Shown piece by piece: positions 1 to 11,706 of a stretch of 64,000 bases of DNA (position 1 is the stretch's first letter; each line of letters starts with the position of its first letter). This DNA is from Hemibagrus wyckioides (taxonomy: Eukaryota > Chordata > Actinopteri > Siluriformes > Bagridae): contig NC_080718.1 of the NCBI RefSeq assembly GCF_019097595.1, positions 21,540,657 through 21,604,656 of the forward strand, in the 5' to 3' direction. The notes beneath the pieces were generated by a model. It ran no database searches. It was given only the letters and a program-made list of their open reading frames with translations, and was not told the origin of the DNA. The translations under genes and the position numbers were made by a program.

Positions 1-19
1 CATCTACAACACTTTACAT

Positions 20-540
20 ATACAGGGGTTGGACAATGAAACTGAAATGCCTGGTTTTAGACCACAATAATTCATTAGTATGGTGTAGGGCCTCCTTTTG
101 CGCCCAATACAGCATCAGTTCGTCTTGGGAATGACAGATACAAGTCCTGCACAGTGGCCAGAGGGATTTTGAGCCATTCTTCTTGCAGAATAGTGGCCAG
201 GTCACTACGTGATGCTGGTGGAGGAAAACGTTTCCTGACTCGCTCCTCCAAAACACCCCAAAGTGGCTCAATAATATTTGATCTGGTGACTGTGCAGGCC
301 ATGGGAGATGTCCAACTTCACTTTCATGTTCATCAACCACTCTGTCACCAGTCTTGCTGTGTGTATTGGTGCATTATCATCCTGATACACGGCACCGCCT
401 TCAGGATATAATGTTTGAACCATTGGGTGCACATGGTCCTCCAGAATGGTTCGGTAGTCCTTGGCAGTGACGCGCCCATCTAGCACAAGTATTGGGCCTA
501 GGGAATGCCATGATATTGCAGCCCAAACCATCACTGATCA
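20..540 (-). mobile_element. Tc1/mariner transposon relic, 3' half
   Basis: Decayed C-terminal half of a Tc1/mariner (IS630-superfamily) DDE transposase, broken over several frames. Reading down the minus strand, one frame gives a VWAAIS...LGPI block, then the second catalytic block YQDDNAPIHTA. A shifted frame gives NIIEPLWGVLEERVR, and the usual end motif LGAKGGPTPY follows. The low-coordinate edge at about 20 (acaggggttggacaatgaa) looks like the terminal inverted repeat. The element stops near 540 without its N-terminal half, so it is 5' truncated and inactive. Confidence 0.8.
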
Positions 541-692
541 CCCAACACAGCTACAACTATTATTCCACAGTCCTACCTGTTTATTCTAAGCCTTTATTAG
601 ACAAGGACTCCCTCTGTCTGTTTTATTAGTGACTGCAGTAACATCAGTGCAGGTGTTTTTGTTCAGCAGTGCAGTAACTCTGTAACACTGTG

Positions 693-1132
693 TTCACTTA
701 CTGCACAGAAATACACAGCACTGTCCTCTATATCCAGATCCTTCACAGTTAAAGATCCATTTGCAGCAATGTTTTTAACAGTAGAAAATTTATTTTTATC
801 CACAGAGCCAAACTCTGGTTCACCACTGGTTGTTTTGTAAACAATGAGCTCCATGCTCTCTCCTTGGCGCTGTCTGTACCAGTACATCTGATAGTAGAGA
901 GCACCTTTATTATGACTGCACTTCATTTCAGCAGATTCTCCTTTCACATGCCAGAGGACACCGGGGATTTGGTGGACTCCGTTATCTTCTGCTAAAACTA
1001 AAGGTCAACAAACAAATGATTTACGATAATGACTTCATTTGAATTTTCAATTCCTTCTAGTTTGTAGATTATTATATATATACCTGCAGTCCAGTAAAAC
1101 AGGAAAATCAGACTGGTTATATCACTGATCAT
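693..1132 (-). CDS. TCR alpha/delta V gene, family A (A1)
   Basis: Germline V segment of a T-cell receptor chain, most like TRA/TRD V. It encodes the antigen-binding variable domain after V(D)J joining. Leader exon 1084-1132 encodes a hydrophobic signal peptide starting MISDITSL and ends in a GT donor. The V exon is 693-991, phase 1, with an AG acceptor at 992-993. It reads AEDNGVHQIPGV, first Cys in MKCSHNK, CDR1 GALYY, the core W in MYWYRQ, CDR2 KTTSGEP, then DSAVYFCAVSE. The RSS (654-692) is CACAGTG, a 23-nt spacer and ACAAAAACA. Open throughout. It is the lowest-coordinate V gene and so lies nearest the expected J side. The promoter carries a decamer variant aaTGACATCA at 1218-1227. Confidence 0.9.
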
Positions 1133-1217
1133 ATTGTTTCGCAGTGGCAAGAGAAGTAGCAAGAAATGAGGACCACAGACTGCTGCAAATACATCCTGTT
1201 AAGTATCAGCTGGAGGA

Positions 1218-1227
1218 AATGACATCA
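1218..1227. promoter_or_regulatory. V-promoter CRE-like decamer variant (A1)
   Basis: AATGACATCA, one base from the AGTGACATCA decamer known from mammalian TCR V-beta promoters, where CREB/ATF-type factors bind. It lies about 86 bp upstream of the A1 leader ATG. Confidence 0.5.
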
Positions 1228-1839
1228 AAAACATTTCAAGTCTTCCTGTCATGTGCTGAATTTTGATTTAGCACTCTTAAGCCATCACTTTAATTATTAA
1301 GGCATCTTTACGTGCTAAGTTATAATGTACAAAAGCGTTTACAGTTGGACATTACATTTTTACATGTTTACATTGGATCATTAGATTACTGAACATTGTC
1401 ATCAACCAGCTACCATTATATCAACTATGTTAATGAGATTTTCTCATTTTACTTTAATGAGATTTTGGAAATAATAATAATGTAAACAAAACAAAAAAGT
1501 ACCACATAAATAGATTGTATTTTGGAGGAATTGTGTATATGTGTAGAAAAATTAAATGTATTCAATTAGTCTTCCATACAATACACACAGTATCAGGGTT
1601 GATAACTTTCATGGTTTATGTGACAAAAAGCTTAAACAAAGGAAGCACCATAGATACCTGAGGTAGGCCAATATGGTTTTCCCAAACTTCAAACATATCC
1701 TTTTGTCCACATGCCTCATTTCAGGTTCATTTTTTTTAGAACAAATAATAAAAATACCAATAAAATATAATAAATATATGATCATTTCTGCAACGTACAT
1801 ATGCAGTTTGCCTTAAGCCTACAGCTGTTCTGAAAGAGG

Positions 1840-2012
1840 TCAAAGGAAAATTTGTATTTAGATATCCAAAGGCTGTAATTCTGTGTTATTAGATTGTTTG
1901 CAGCATAACATGATGGTTAAGTATGGAAGGAGAACAGGAAAGTTTTGTGGATTCCTGTATATTCTTGATGAACTTGTTGAATCAGTCTGATGAACATGGT
2001 TATCTGCAGAAG
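1840..2012 (-). pseudogene. Family-C V gene relic
   Basis: Eroded V exon related to the intact family-C genes at 42.7 and 45.3 kb. Minus-strand matches include the exon start (GATAACCATGTTCATCAGAC, compare NDVHQTP), the stretch corresponding to KNIQESTN, and an altered CSHS/MLWYK region. Frame is lost in several places, the WYK tryptophan is gone, and no FR3, Cys104 or RSS remains. It probably marks an old C position between A1 and B1. Confidence 0.6.
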
Positions 2013-3490
2013 ATATGAAATGATTAATGCAGGAATTATTATATATTTAATATAATCACTACTTTTCACCTCTATCATAGAGCATGTTTTATTTATTTTA
2101 AGTCATTAATTTATCAAATCACATTAATAATACAATATTTATAAATTATACACTATGCATTGTTGATATACTGTACAATATGTTATAATACGTACATTGA
2201 AAGAAAGCACACACTGATGGTTAATTTTTGAAAAAACTGATAGTATTAATTGACTTTAACCTGGTAAACTATGATCAGCAGGTTCTTACAATTTGACACA
2301 AGCCCTGGTATGACATTCACACTGGTGGTACAGGATGTGATGTCATCATATAGATAAACACAATGATTTCACCCACTACTAAACTGTTAACTGTAAAATG
2401 CCATGTAGGAAAGCACAATGTATGTCATGAGAATGAAAGGCTTCCCTATTAATTATGCAGGACAGGAGTTTCTTATATACTCTGAGTCCGAGAGAGTTTA
2501 GATATTTACTGGGCATTTTAGGCATCACACATGGTTACATGTATGCTGGAGGATTCCTATTTACTGAAAATGTAAATGATGTTGGTTGATCATTATAAAT
2601 GAACTTAAGTTATTAATATTAAAAAGTCACATAACACATCACAGTTACTCTTCTTTTATGTCATTTTTAAAATGCACATGTAATGACAGCCCAGGGTAAC
2701 ATATTTCCTGATCACAAATATATTATACAGATCTCAAAGGGTTTTTAGCCATGTTGGAAAAACAAACAAACAGAAAGAAAAAAAAACAGTAAGCCAAATG
2801 TAGAAGATTATGAGGCATAATAAATAATAGCTCACATCTGCCACCCTTTAAATAAATGAGTGAAACTACAGCACCACCCAAAGGCCCCTGAATGTCTACA
2901 CATCATTATTTAATCAATATCAGTGCTGTAGCAAGTTTTACAGTCTACTGCATATTAAGCATATGATTCATTAATTCAGCAACTGATAAATTAACAGGAT
3001 TTCAGCTTGAGATTATTTTAATCCCTGCCCTATTTGTACTAGAATGGGGATACAGTATGTTTCCGGTGGACTTCAAAACATTTCTGTAATTCATTATAGA
3101 AAATAAATAAAGGAAAACTGCTTTAAGACTGATAGTTTCATTTTCAATCTATTGTTAGATATTAGATTTCTTGTCCAGTTGTCACTGAATAAACACTTTT
3201 AAGAGAAATTATCCATTTTAAAAAGTTTGTGATTATAACAGAGGATTATCCCTGGCTTTGGGCTTGAGCACTGTTATTTAATTGATCCAGTAATGTGGTA
3301 GCTCATCAGTTTTGGAACAGTCAACCTTTAACTGCTCAGTTGTGTGCTTAGAGTGATCTACACTTGACCTGTACGTTACTTGGATATAAGTAAATGTGAT
3401 GGAGATATTAACAGAGCTGCTTATAGATAAGATGCCTACAGTATAATTGCCTCTAATTATGCAAGTGTGGCTTTTCTGTTAAAAACACTG
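2013..3490. other. Intergenic, no gene recognised
   Basis: AT-rich DNA with no V exon, leader exon or RSS that I could find. A CRE-like TGATGTCATCA occurs near 2339-2349 with no recognisable gene attached. Short A-rich runs occur around 2760-2790. Confidence 0.5.
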
Positions 3491-3592
3491 GCAATATATC
3501 AATTCCAGACCACAGGAGCAGGTGTTAATGAGGTGCTGAGAATATTTACACAGAGGTTTTTGTACTGAATAAAGCAGATATGCAGCACTGTG

Positions 3593-4025
3593 TAATAAGC
3601 AGCACAGAAGTACACTGCACTGTCATTGGATGAAAGATTTTTGATAGTCAAAGAGACATTTTTGCTTCCATCCCCAACAATCTCCACTTTAGACATAAAA
3701 TCATTTTCAATTTCTGGTGGTGATGTTATGTATTGATATCCAATAAAGGTCAGTCCCTGGTCTTGTCTATACCAAAGGATTCGATTATAACTTTGTACAC
3801 TGTGTTCACACTGGATTTTAACAGATTTTTGATGGTTGCCAAAGAGATCAGGAGGATTCTGGTTAACACGATAACTCTGAGAAAACCCTGCAATGAGAGA
3901 GAATATTAATTAGAATGATATTACATGACATTAATATAACAGTGCTTAAACAACATTAATATGAATAAAGGTTTACCTCCAGGACATATCACTAACACCC
4001 ATATAATACTGGCAGCTCGGATCAT
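3593..4025 (-). CDS. TCR alpha/delta V gene, family B (B1)
   Basis: Second V family. Leader exon 3977-4025 starts MIRAASIIWVLVICPG. V exon 3593-3887 starts GFSQSYRVNQNPPDLFGN. The first Cys is in KIQCEHSVQSYN, with ILWYRQDQGLTFIGY, CDR2 YQYITSPPE, then SLTIKNLSSNDSAVYFCAAYY. The RSS (3555-3592) is CACAGTG, a 22-nt spacer and ACAAAAACC. No stop or frameshift. The promoter has a perfect octamer ATGCAAAT (minus strand, 4061-4068) about 36 bp above the ATG; only B4 also keeps the exact octamer. Confidence 0.9.
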
Positions 4026-4060
4026 GTTGAACGTCTGAATGTCTGTTTTAAACTGAGCTG

Positions 4061-4068
4061 ATTTGCAT
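4061..4068 (-). promoter_or_regulatory. Octamer ATGCAAAT in B1 promoter
   Basis: Exact octamer (Oct-1/Oct-2 site, typical of immunoglobulin V promoters) on the minus strand directly upstream of the B1 leader. Function is inferred from motif and position. Confidence 0.6.
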
Positions 4069-4330
4069 TCATGTTAGTGATGTAGTAAAACGTGATGTTT
4101 CCCTCATGCTTTAACAGCACAGCGCCCACATATGAGGAAAATGAGAACTGCATGTCTGTTGAGAAATATAGACATTATGGCAAAGTGGAAAGAATACTGT
4201 GAGGGAACAACTAATCAGAGGAAGAAACTTGTTTTGAGGATGTGTCACATCATTAAATGTAACTTAAACAAAAGACTAGTAGGATGTCATTATTTTATTA
4301 AAAAAATAAACTTTAATTTCAATATATGTG

Positions 4331-5203
4331 CATCAATCAGGCATAACATTATGACCACCTGCCTAATATTGTCTTGGTCCCCCTTTTTGCTGCCAAAACA
4401 GCCCTGACCTATCAAGCCATGGACTCTACTAGATCCCTGAAGGTGTGCTGTTGTATCTGGCACCAAGATGTTAGCAGCAGATCCTTTAAGTTGTAAAGTG
4501 GGGCTTTCATGGATCAGACTTGTTTGACCAGCACATCCCACAGATGCTCGATTGGATTGAGATCTAAGGAATTTGGAGGTCAAGTCAACATCTCATACTC
4601 GTTGTTGTGCTTATCAAACCATTCCTGAACCATTTTTGCTTTGTGGCATGGCGCATTATCCTTGGCGGTGCACAGGGGTCAGCATGGGCACCCTGACTGG
4701 TCTGCGCCTATTTAGTCCCATATGCAACAAACTGCAATGCATTGTGTAATCTAACACTCTCCTATCAGTACCAGCATTAACTTATTCAGCAGTTTAAGCA
4801 TCAGTAGCTCGTCTGTTGGATCAAACCACACTGGCCAGCCCTCGGTCCTCACATGTATCAGTGAGCCTTAGCTGCCCATGACCCTGTCGCCGGTTCACCA
4901 CTGTTCTTTACTTGGACCACTTTTGATAGACACTGACCACTGCAGACCAGGAACACCCCACAAGAGCTGCAGTTTTAGGAATGCTCTGATCCAGTCGTCT
5001 AGCCATCACAATTTGGCCCTTTGTCAAACTCGCTCAAATTCTTAGGCTTGCCCATTTTTCCTGCTTCTAACACATCAACTTTGAGGACAAAATGTTCACT
5101 TGCTGCCTAATATATCCCACCCACTAACAGGGGCCATGATGAGGAGGTAATAAGTGTTATTCACTTGACCTGTCACTGCTCATAATATTATGCCTGATGT
5201 ATG
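4331..5203 (-). mobile_element. Tc1/mariner relic with both terminal repeats
   Basis: Inverted ends frame the element: ...atcaggcataacattatg at the left and cataatattatgcctgat... at the right. Internally, the minus strand keeps pieces of the N-terminal DNA-binding half of a Tc1/mariner-type transposase and of its C-terminal end, with the middle (most of the DDE domain) deleted and many frame breaks. It sits between B1 and B2 in the B upstream region and is inactive. Confidence 0.75.
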
Positions 5204-5459
5204 TTATTGTTCCAAAATGTGATCATTTATTACAATTAACGTAATGGTGGTGCTTCATTATTGACATGGTTAAAGTTAATAGTGCTGCTTATAGACAGAT
5301 ATCTACAGTATAATTGCCTCTTATCATGTATGTGTGACTTTTCTGTTAAAAACACTGGCAATATATGAATTCCACACCACAGGAGCAGGTGTTAATGAGG
5401 TGCTGAGAATATTTACACAGAGGTTTTTGTACTGAATTGAGCAGATATGCAGCACTGTG

Positions 5460-5890
5460 TAATAAGCAGCACAGAAGTACACTGCACTGTCATTGGATGA
5501 AAGATTTTTGATGGTCAAAGAGACATTTTTGCTTCCATCCCCAACAATCTCCACTTTAAGCTTAAAATCATTTTCAATTTGTGGTGATGATTTCCCATAT
5601 TGATATCCAATGAAGGTCAGTCCCTGGTCTTGTCTGTACCAGTTGATTTGATTATAACTTGGTACACTGTGTTCACACTGGATTTTAACAGATTTTTGAT
5701 GGTTGCCAAAGAGATCAGGAGGATTCTGGTTAACAAGTTTACTCTGAGAAAAACCTGCAATGAGAGAAAGTATTGACTGTAATGATATTAAATGACATTA
5801 ATATAACTGTTTAAACAACATTAATATGAATAAAAGTTTACCTCCAGGACATATCACTAACACCCATATAATACTGGCAGCTCGGATCAT
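5460..5890 (-). CDS. TCR V gene, family B (B2)
   Basis: Leader exon 5842-5890; V exon 5460-5754; RSS 5422-5459 (22-nt spacer). FR1 begins GFSQSKLVNQNPPDLFGN, a KLV variant otherwise seen only in B11. CDR1 is HSVPSYNQ with INWYRQ. CDR2 YQYGKSSPQ is shared with B3. FR3 has KLKVEIVGDG instead of the MSKVE form of B1. It ends CAAYY. Intact. The octamer region is weakened (gattcgcac). Confidence 0.9.
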
Positions 5891-6444
5891 GTTGAACGTC
5901 TGAATGTCTGTTTTAAACTGAGCTGATTCGCACTCATGTGAGTGATGTAGTAAAACATGTGATCAGGTGTCCTTCATGCTTTAACAGCACAGCGCCCACA
6001 TATGAGGAAAATGAGAACTGCATGTCTGTTAAGAAATATAGACATTATAGCAAAGTGGAAAGAATATTGTGAGAGAATGATGGTTCATAGCTGCTATAAC
6101 ATAAGTGATCAGAGAAACAAATTTGTTTTGAGGATGTTTCACATCTTAAATGTAACTTAAACAAAAGACAAGAATGATGTCATTATTTAATTAAATAACT
6201 AATTTTAGATTCTATGTAAATATGTGGTTGCTCCATCTCTAAAGGACAACCTATATGATATTATTGTGTAATAGTCTGGTATAGTGAGATGGATGTTGAG
6301 TTTCACTGCCCAGTTTTGACAAAGGGATTATTCTAAACATTTACTGTATTAGACGAGGACTCCCTCTGTCTGTTTTATTAGTGACTGCAGTAACATCAGT
6401 GCAGGTGTTTTTGTTCAGCAGTGCAGTAACTCTGTAACACTGTG

Positions 6445-6877
6445 TTCTCTTACTGCACAGAAATACACAGCACTGTCCTCTCTATCCAGATCCTTCACAG
6501 TTAAAGAACCATTTGCAGCAATTTTTTTAAAAGCAGAATATTTATCTTTATCCACAGAGCCGAACTCTGGTTTACCACTGGTTGTTATGTACACGATGAA
6601 CTCCATGCTCTCTCCTTGGCGCTGTCTGTACCAGTACATCTGATTGTAGGTAGCATCTTTATTATGACTGCACTTCAATTCAGCAGATTCTCCTTTAGGA
6701 TTCCAGAGGACACTGGGGGTTTGGAAGACTCCATCATCTTTTGCTAAAACTAAAGGACAACAAATGATTTGAATTAATGATTTAATTTGCATTTACAAAT
6801 CCTATTCAGTTTGTAAAATATCTCATACCTGATGTCCAGTAAAGCAGGAAATGGAGACTGAGTATATCACAGATCAT
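6445..6877 (-). CDS. TCR V gene, family A (A2)
   Basis: Leader exon 6829-6877 (MICDILSLHFLLYW); V exon 6445-6743 opening AKDDGVFQTPSV; RSS 6406-6444 (23-nt spacer). CDR1 is DATYN. CDR2 ITTSGKPEF is followed by the unusual FR3 KYSAFKKIAANG, shared only with A14 some 40 kb away. LDREDSAVYFCAVRE closes the exon. Intact. The exact decamer AGTGACATCA lies at 6959-6968, about 82 bp above the ATG. Confidence 0.9.
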
Positions 6878-6958
6878 ACTGGTTTAAGCTGGTTGTAGGA
6901 GAAAAAAAGAGCTCTACAGTCTGTTGCAGAAAAGTCCTGTTAAGGATCAGCTGGAGGA

Positions 6959-6968
6959 AGTGACATCA
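6959..6968. promoter_or_regulatory. V-promoter decamer AGTGACATCA (A2); repeated in other A promoters
   Basis: Exact match to the conserved V-beta promoter decamer, next to an Ets-like GGAA and an E-box CAGCTG (gatcAGCTGGaggaAGTGACATCA). The same decamer precedes A3 (9409-9418), A5 (15413-15422), A6 (21176-21185), A7 (27189-27198), A9 (32267-32276), A10 (36817-36826), A11 (38746-38755) and A12 (41058-41067), always about 80-90 bp above the leader ATG. Confidence 0.65.
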
Positions 6969-7196
6969 ATCTTTCTGAAGTCTTCCTGTCACATGATGAA
7001 TTCTGAATTAGTATGCTTTGTGATAATTAAATCCTATGTTTTCATTTTAATGTAAAGTTGAGTCTTATTTTATTATCATATCTGTAACGCAGGTTCATGG
7101 TGATTGTTGAACATGTAGTGTGAAGCCTAATGCAGGTAGATTGTGCTGTTTTGAAGGAGGAGGTTTTGTCATACATCAGAGTCCTGTAGCACTGTG

Positions 7197-7605
7197 TCTA
7201 ATCTCACTGCACTGAAATAAACTGTACTGTCATCTAGCTGCAGATTTTTAATGGTAAGTATCCCATCATTTTGTCCATTTCCATGCAGCTCGATTTTGGA
7301 TTTCGGGGAATCTTCAGGATATGGAGAATTTGTATTCAAATATCCAACAAGCTATATCTGTATTGTTTATACCACATCATGAATTGAGGGTCAGGTATGG
7401 AGTGAAAACTGTATTTTCTTGAATAAATTAGGAGTCTGATGAACACTGTTAGCTGCAGGAGATCTTCCTGTATTATACATTTGATATAATCACTGCTTTC
7501 GACCTGAATTGTGCAACATTTTTGCCACAATGCAGTAAATTAAGAAAGATCACTATTGATATTGATAATGAACAATGCAGATAAAGTAATGAGAACGAAG
7601 TTCAT
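7197..7605 (-). pseudogene. Family-C V pseudogene (C1)
   Basis: A leader-like ATG at 7605 (MNFVLITLSALFI) is followed by a damaged intron/exon. The V exon keeps NSVHQTPNLFKKIQ, then loses about 20 nt including the first-Cys codon, so the MMWYKQ part is in another frame. The frame shifts again before the NSPYPEDS stretch. FR3 GILTIKNLQLDDS is intact but the second conserved Cys is Ser (YFSAV; TGT to AGT). The heptamer CACAGTG (7190-7196) is perfect, but the spacer is only 20 nt before ACAAAACCT (7161-7169). Confidence 0.85.
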
Positions 7606-7981
7606 CGTTGCTCTTCATCTGAGCCAAATGCAGCATGAGTATCTTCTAAGTTTTCTGAGTTTCCCATGAAGCAAAATTCCCCTACATAGGAGAGGGTGAA
7701 AAAGTCTTCCTGAAAAAGCAGATGACTGAAAAAGCAAATAGCATAGACTGGTCTCTTCTTGACCAGAAACTGATAAAGTTTTACAAACTTACATGTGGTG
7801 CTTACAACTGCTTATACTTTAGATTACTGTAATTGCCTCTAATTATATAAGTGTGACTTTTCTGTTAAAAAAAACACTGGCAATATATCAATTCCAGACC
7901 ACAGGAGCAGGTGTTAATGAGGTGCTGAGAATATTTACACAGAGGTTTTTGTACTGAATTGAGCAGATATGCAGCACTGTG

Positions 7982-8414
7982 TAATAAGCAGCACAGAAGT
8001 ACACTGCACTGTCATTGGATGAAAGATTTTTGATGGTCAAAGAGACATTTTTGTTTCCATCCCCAACAATCTCCACTTTAAGCTTAAAATCATTTTCAAT
8101 TTGTGGTGATGATTTCCCGTATTGATATCCAATAAAGGTCAGTCCCTGGTCTTGCCTGTACCAAAGGATTTGATCATAACTTGGTACACTTTGTTCACAC
8201 TGGATTTTAACAGATTTTTGATGGTTGCCAAAGACATCAAGAGGATTCTGGTTAACACGATTACTCTGAGAAAAACCTGCAATGAGAGAAAGTATTGACT
8301 GTAATGATATTAAATGACATTAATATAACAGTGCTTAAACAACATTAATATGAATAAAGGTTTACCTCCAGGACATATCACTAACACCCATATAATACTG
8401 GCAGCTCGGATCAT
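7982..8414 (-). CDS. TCR V gene, family B (B3)
   Basis: Leader exon 8366-8414; V exon 7982-8276; RSS 7944-7981. FR1 has NQNPLDVFGN. CDR1 is CEQSVPSYDQ, with Gln replacing the usual His. CDR2 YQYGKSSPQ is as in B2. It ends CAAYY. Open from leader to heptamer. The octamer site is the one-base variant GTGCAAAT. Confidence 0.9.
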
Positions 8415-8891
8415 GTTGAACATCTGAATGTCTGTTTTAAACTGAGCTGATTTGCACTCGTGTCTGATGTAATGAAACGTGATCAGGTTTCCCTCATGCT
8501 TTAACAGCACAGCGCCCACATATGAGGAAAATGAGAACTGCATGTCTTTTGAGAAATATAGAAATATAGTTAAACTCATTTTTGAGGATGTTTCAAATAA
8601 TGAAATGTAACATTAACAAAAGACAAGTATGATATCATTATTTAATTACATAACATATTTTAGTTCAATGGAAGTATGTTATTGGTCCATTTACAAAGGA
8701 CATCCTATATGATATTATTGTGTAATAGTCTGGTATAGTGAGATGTATACTGAGTTTCACTGCCCAGTTTTGACAGGGATTATTCTAAACATTTATTAGA
8801 CAAGGACTCCCTCTGTCTGTTTTATTAGTGACTGCAGTAACATCAGTGCAGGTGTTTTTGTTCAGCAGTGCAGTAACTCTGTAACACTGTG

Positions 8892-9327
8892 TTCTCTTAC
8901 TGCACAGAAATACACAGCACTGTCCTCTATATCCAGATCCTTCACAGTTAAAGATCCATTTGCAGCAGTTTCTTAACAGTAAAAAAATTGTTTATATCCA
9001 CAGAGCCAAACTCTGGTTTACCACTGGGTGTTTTGTACACGATGAACTCCATGCTCTCTCCTTGGCTCTGTCTGTACCAGTACATCTGATTTTAGGTAGC
9101 ATCTTTATTATGACTGCACTTCATTTCAACAGATTCTCCTTTAAGATGCCAGGCAACACTGGGCATTTGGAAGACTCCATCATCTTCTGCTAAAACTAAA
9201 GGACAACAAACAAATGATTCAAATTAATGATTTAATTTGCATTTACAAATCCTATTCAGTTTGTAAAATATCGCATACCTGATGTCCAGTAAAGCAGGAA
9301 ATGGAGACTGATTATTGCACAGATCAT
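8892..9327 (-). pseudogene. Family-A V pseudogene (A3): stop plus frameshift
   Basis: Leader exon 9279-9327 and V exon 8892-9189 keep normal splice sites, RSS (8853-8891) and the AGTGACATCA decamer. CDR1 has an in-frame stop, TAC to TAA at 9092-9094 (DAT*NQMYW). A net one-base loss around 8970-8974 also breaks FR3. The same stop occurs in A9 (31.9 kb), but the frameshift does not. It would otherwise end CAVRE. Confidence 0.9.
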
Positions 9328-9646
9328 ACTGGTTTAAGCTGGTTGTAGGAGAAAAGAAGAGCTCTATAGTTTGCTGCAGATAAATCCTGTTAAGGATCAG
9401 CTGGAGGAAGTGACATCAATCCTTCTGAAGTCTTCCTGTCACATGATGAATTCTGAATTAGTATGCTTTGTGGTAATTAAACCCTATGTTTTCATTTTAA
9501 TGTAAAGTTGAGTCTTATTTTATTATCATATCTGTAACGCAGGTTCATGGTGATTGTTGAACATGTAGTGTGAAGCCTAATGCAGGTAGATTGTGCTGTT
9601 TTGAAGGAGGAGGTTTTGTCATACATCAGAGTCCTGTAGCACTGTG

Positions 9647-9986
9647 TCTAATCTCACTGCACTGAAATAAACTGTACTGTCATCTAGCTGCAGATTTTTA
9701 ATGGTAAGTATCCCATCATTTTGTCCATTTCCATGCAGCTCGATTTTGGATTTCAGGGAATCTTCAGAATATGGAAAACTTGTAGATTCCTGTATTTTCT
9801 TGAAAATATTAGGAGTCTGATGAACACTGTTAGCTGCAGAAGATCTTCCTTTATTATATATTTGATATAATCACTGCTTTCGACCTGAATTTTGCAACAT
9901 TTTTGCCACAATACAGTAAATTAAGAAAGATCACTATTGATATTGATAATGAACAATGCAGATAAAGTAATGAGAACGATGTTCAT
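9647..9986 (-). pseudogene. Family-C V pseudogene (C2)
   Basis: Leader-like ATG at 9986. The V exon keeps the start and KIQEST, then joins FPYSEDSLKSK directly, so CDR1, the core Trp and FR2 are deleted. It has the Cys104-to-Ser change (YFSAV) and the short-spacer RSS with heptamer 9640-9646. The same internal deletion is in C5, C7 and C8. Confidence 0.8.
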
Positions 9987-10363
9987 CTTTGCTCTTCATC
10001 TGAGTCAAATGCAGCATGAGTATCTTCTAAGTTTTCTTAGTTTCTTAAGATGCAAAATGCCCCTACATAGGAGAGAGTGAAACAGTCTTCCTGAAAAAGC
10101 AGATGACTGAAAAAGCAAATAGCATAGACTGGTCTCTTCTTGAGCAGAAAATTTGATAAATTTTTACAAACTTACATGTGGTAGTTACAACTGCTTATAT
10201 TTTAGATTACTATAATTTCCTCTAATTATATAAGTGTGAGTTTTCTGTTCAAAAAACACTGGCAATATATCAATTCCAGACCACAGGAGCAGGTGTTAAT
10301 GAGGTGCTGAGAATATTTACACAGAGGTTTTTGTACTGAATAAAGCAGATATGCAGCACTGTG

Positions 10364-10802
10364 TAATAAGCAGCACAGAAGTACACTGCACTGTCATTGG
10401 ATGAAAGATTTTTGATGGTCAAAGAGACATTTTTGTTTCCATCCCCAACAATCTCCACTTTAGACATAAAATCATTTTCAGTTTGTGGTGGTGATGTTCC
10501 CACTTTATATCCAATGAAGGTCAGTCCCTGGTCTTGTCTGTACCAGTTGATTTGATCATAACTTGGTACACTGTGTTCACACTGGATTTTAACAGATTTT
10601 TGATGATTGCCAAAGAGATCAGGAGGATTCTGGTTAACACGATTACTCTGAGAAAAACCTGCAATGAGAGAGAATATTAATTGGAATGATATTAAATGAC
10701 ATTAATATAACAGTAACAGTGTTTTAACAACATTAATATGAATAAAAATATACCTCCAGGACATATCATTAAAACCCATATAATACTGGCAGCTCGGATC
10801 AT
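10364..10802 (-). CDS. TCR V gene, family B (B4)
   Basis: Leader exon 10754-10802; V exon 10364-10658; RSS 10326-10363. CDR1 is HSVPSYDQ with INWYRQ. CDR2 YKVGTSPPQTE is unique in the array, and FR3 is MSKVEIVGDGNKN. It ends CAAYY. Intact. Exact octamer ATGCAAAT on the minus strand at 10838-10845. The truncated B10 (27.7 kb) matches its leader intron and upstream region closely. Confidence 0.9.
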
Positions 10803-11706
10803 GTTGAACGTCTGAATGTCTGTTTTAAACTGAGCTGATTTGCATTCATGTGTCTGATGTAATGAAACGTGATCAGGTTTCCCTCATGTTTTAACAGCAC
10901 AGCGCCCACATATGAGGAAAATGAGAACTGCATGTCTGTTGAGGAAAATAGAAATTATGGCAAAGTGGAAAATATACTGTGAGGGAATGATGGTTCATAG
11001 CTGCTATTAAATAAGTGATAACAGGAACAAAGTTGTTTTAAGGATACTGAAAATTTAATGTTAAACAATACTGTAAAGGGAATGATAGTTTATAGCTAGT
11101 ATTACACAAGTGTTTTGATGATGCTTCACATCATGGAACGTAACTTAAACAAAAGTCAAATAGTATGTCATAATTTCATTAAAATAACTAATTTTTCTTT
11201 CAGTGTATGTTATTGCTCCATCTCCAAAGGACATCCTATATGATATCCTATAGTGAGATGCATGTTGAATTTTACTGCCCAGTTTTGACAAAGGGATTAT
11301 TCTAAACATTTATTCAAGATTCAAGATTCAAGAATCAAGGAGCTTTATTGTCATTTCAACCACATATAGCTGACGCAGTACACAGTGAAATGAAACAACG
11401 TTTCTCCAGGATCTGGTGCTACATAAACATACAACATGTAGTTCAAACACAAGAAACAACACAGAGCTAGGACCCAAGTTTTTCCAAGCCACATAAAGTG
11501 CACAGTGTGCAGCTAGGTGCAAACAAAGCAATGACAAGACAGTGCAAAAACAATAAGTACAAAAAAGACAACACAACAACACAGGACACTTAGTGCCGAA
11601 AAAAGAAAAAGAACATGTGCAATGAAAAGAAACAAAATGAGATGATGTACAACTTTGAGACCTGACAACATGTATTGTGCAAAATACAATACCAGCGGTT
11701 GAGGTA

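Noticed and set aside
6415..6792. Open frame running from the A2 V exon into its intron with its own ATG (also A5, A11)
   Set aside because: The extra N-terminus is intron read-through; a better leader exon with donor and signal peptide lies just upstream.
11319..11340. CRISPR-like short direct repeats
   Set aside because: Repeats are LINE 3' tail units (ttcaaga), with no spacers and a eukaryotic context.
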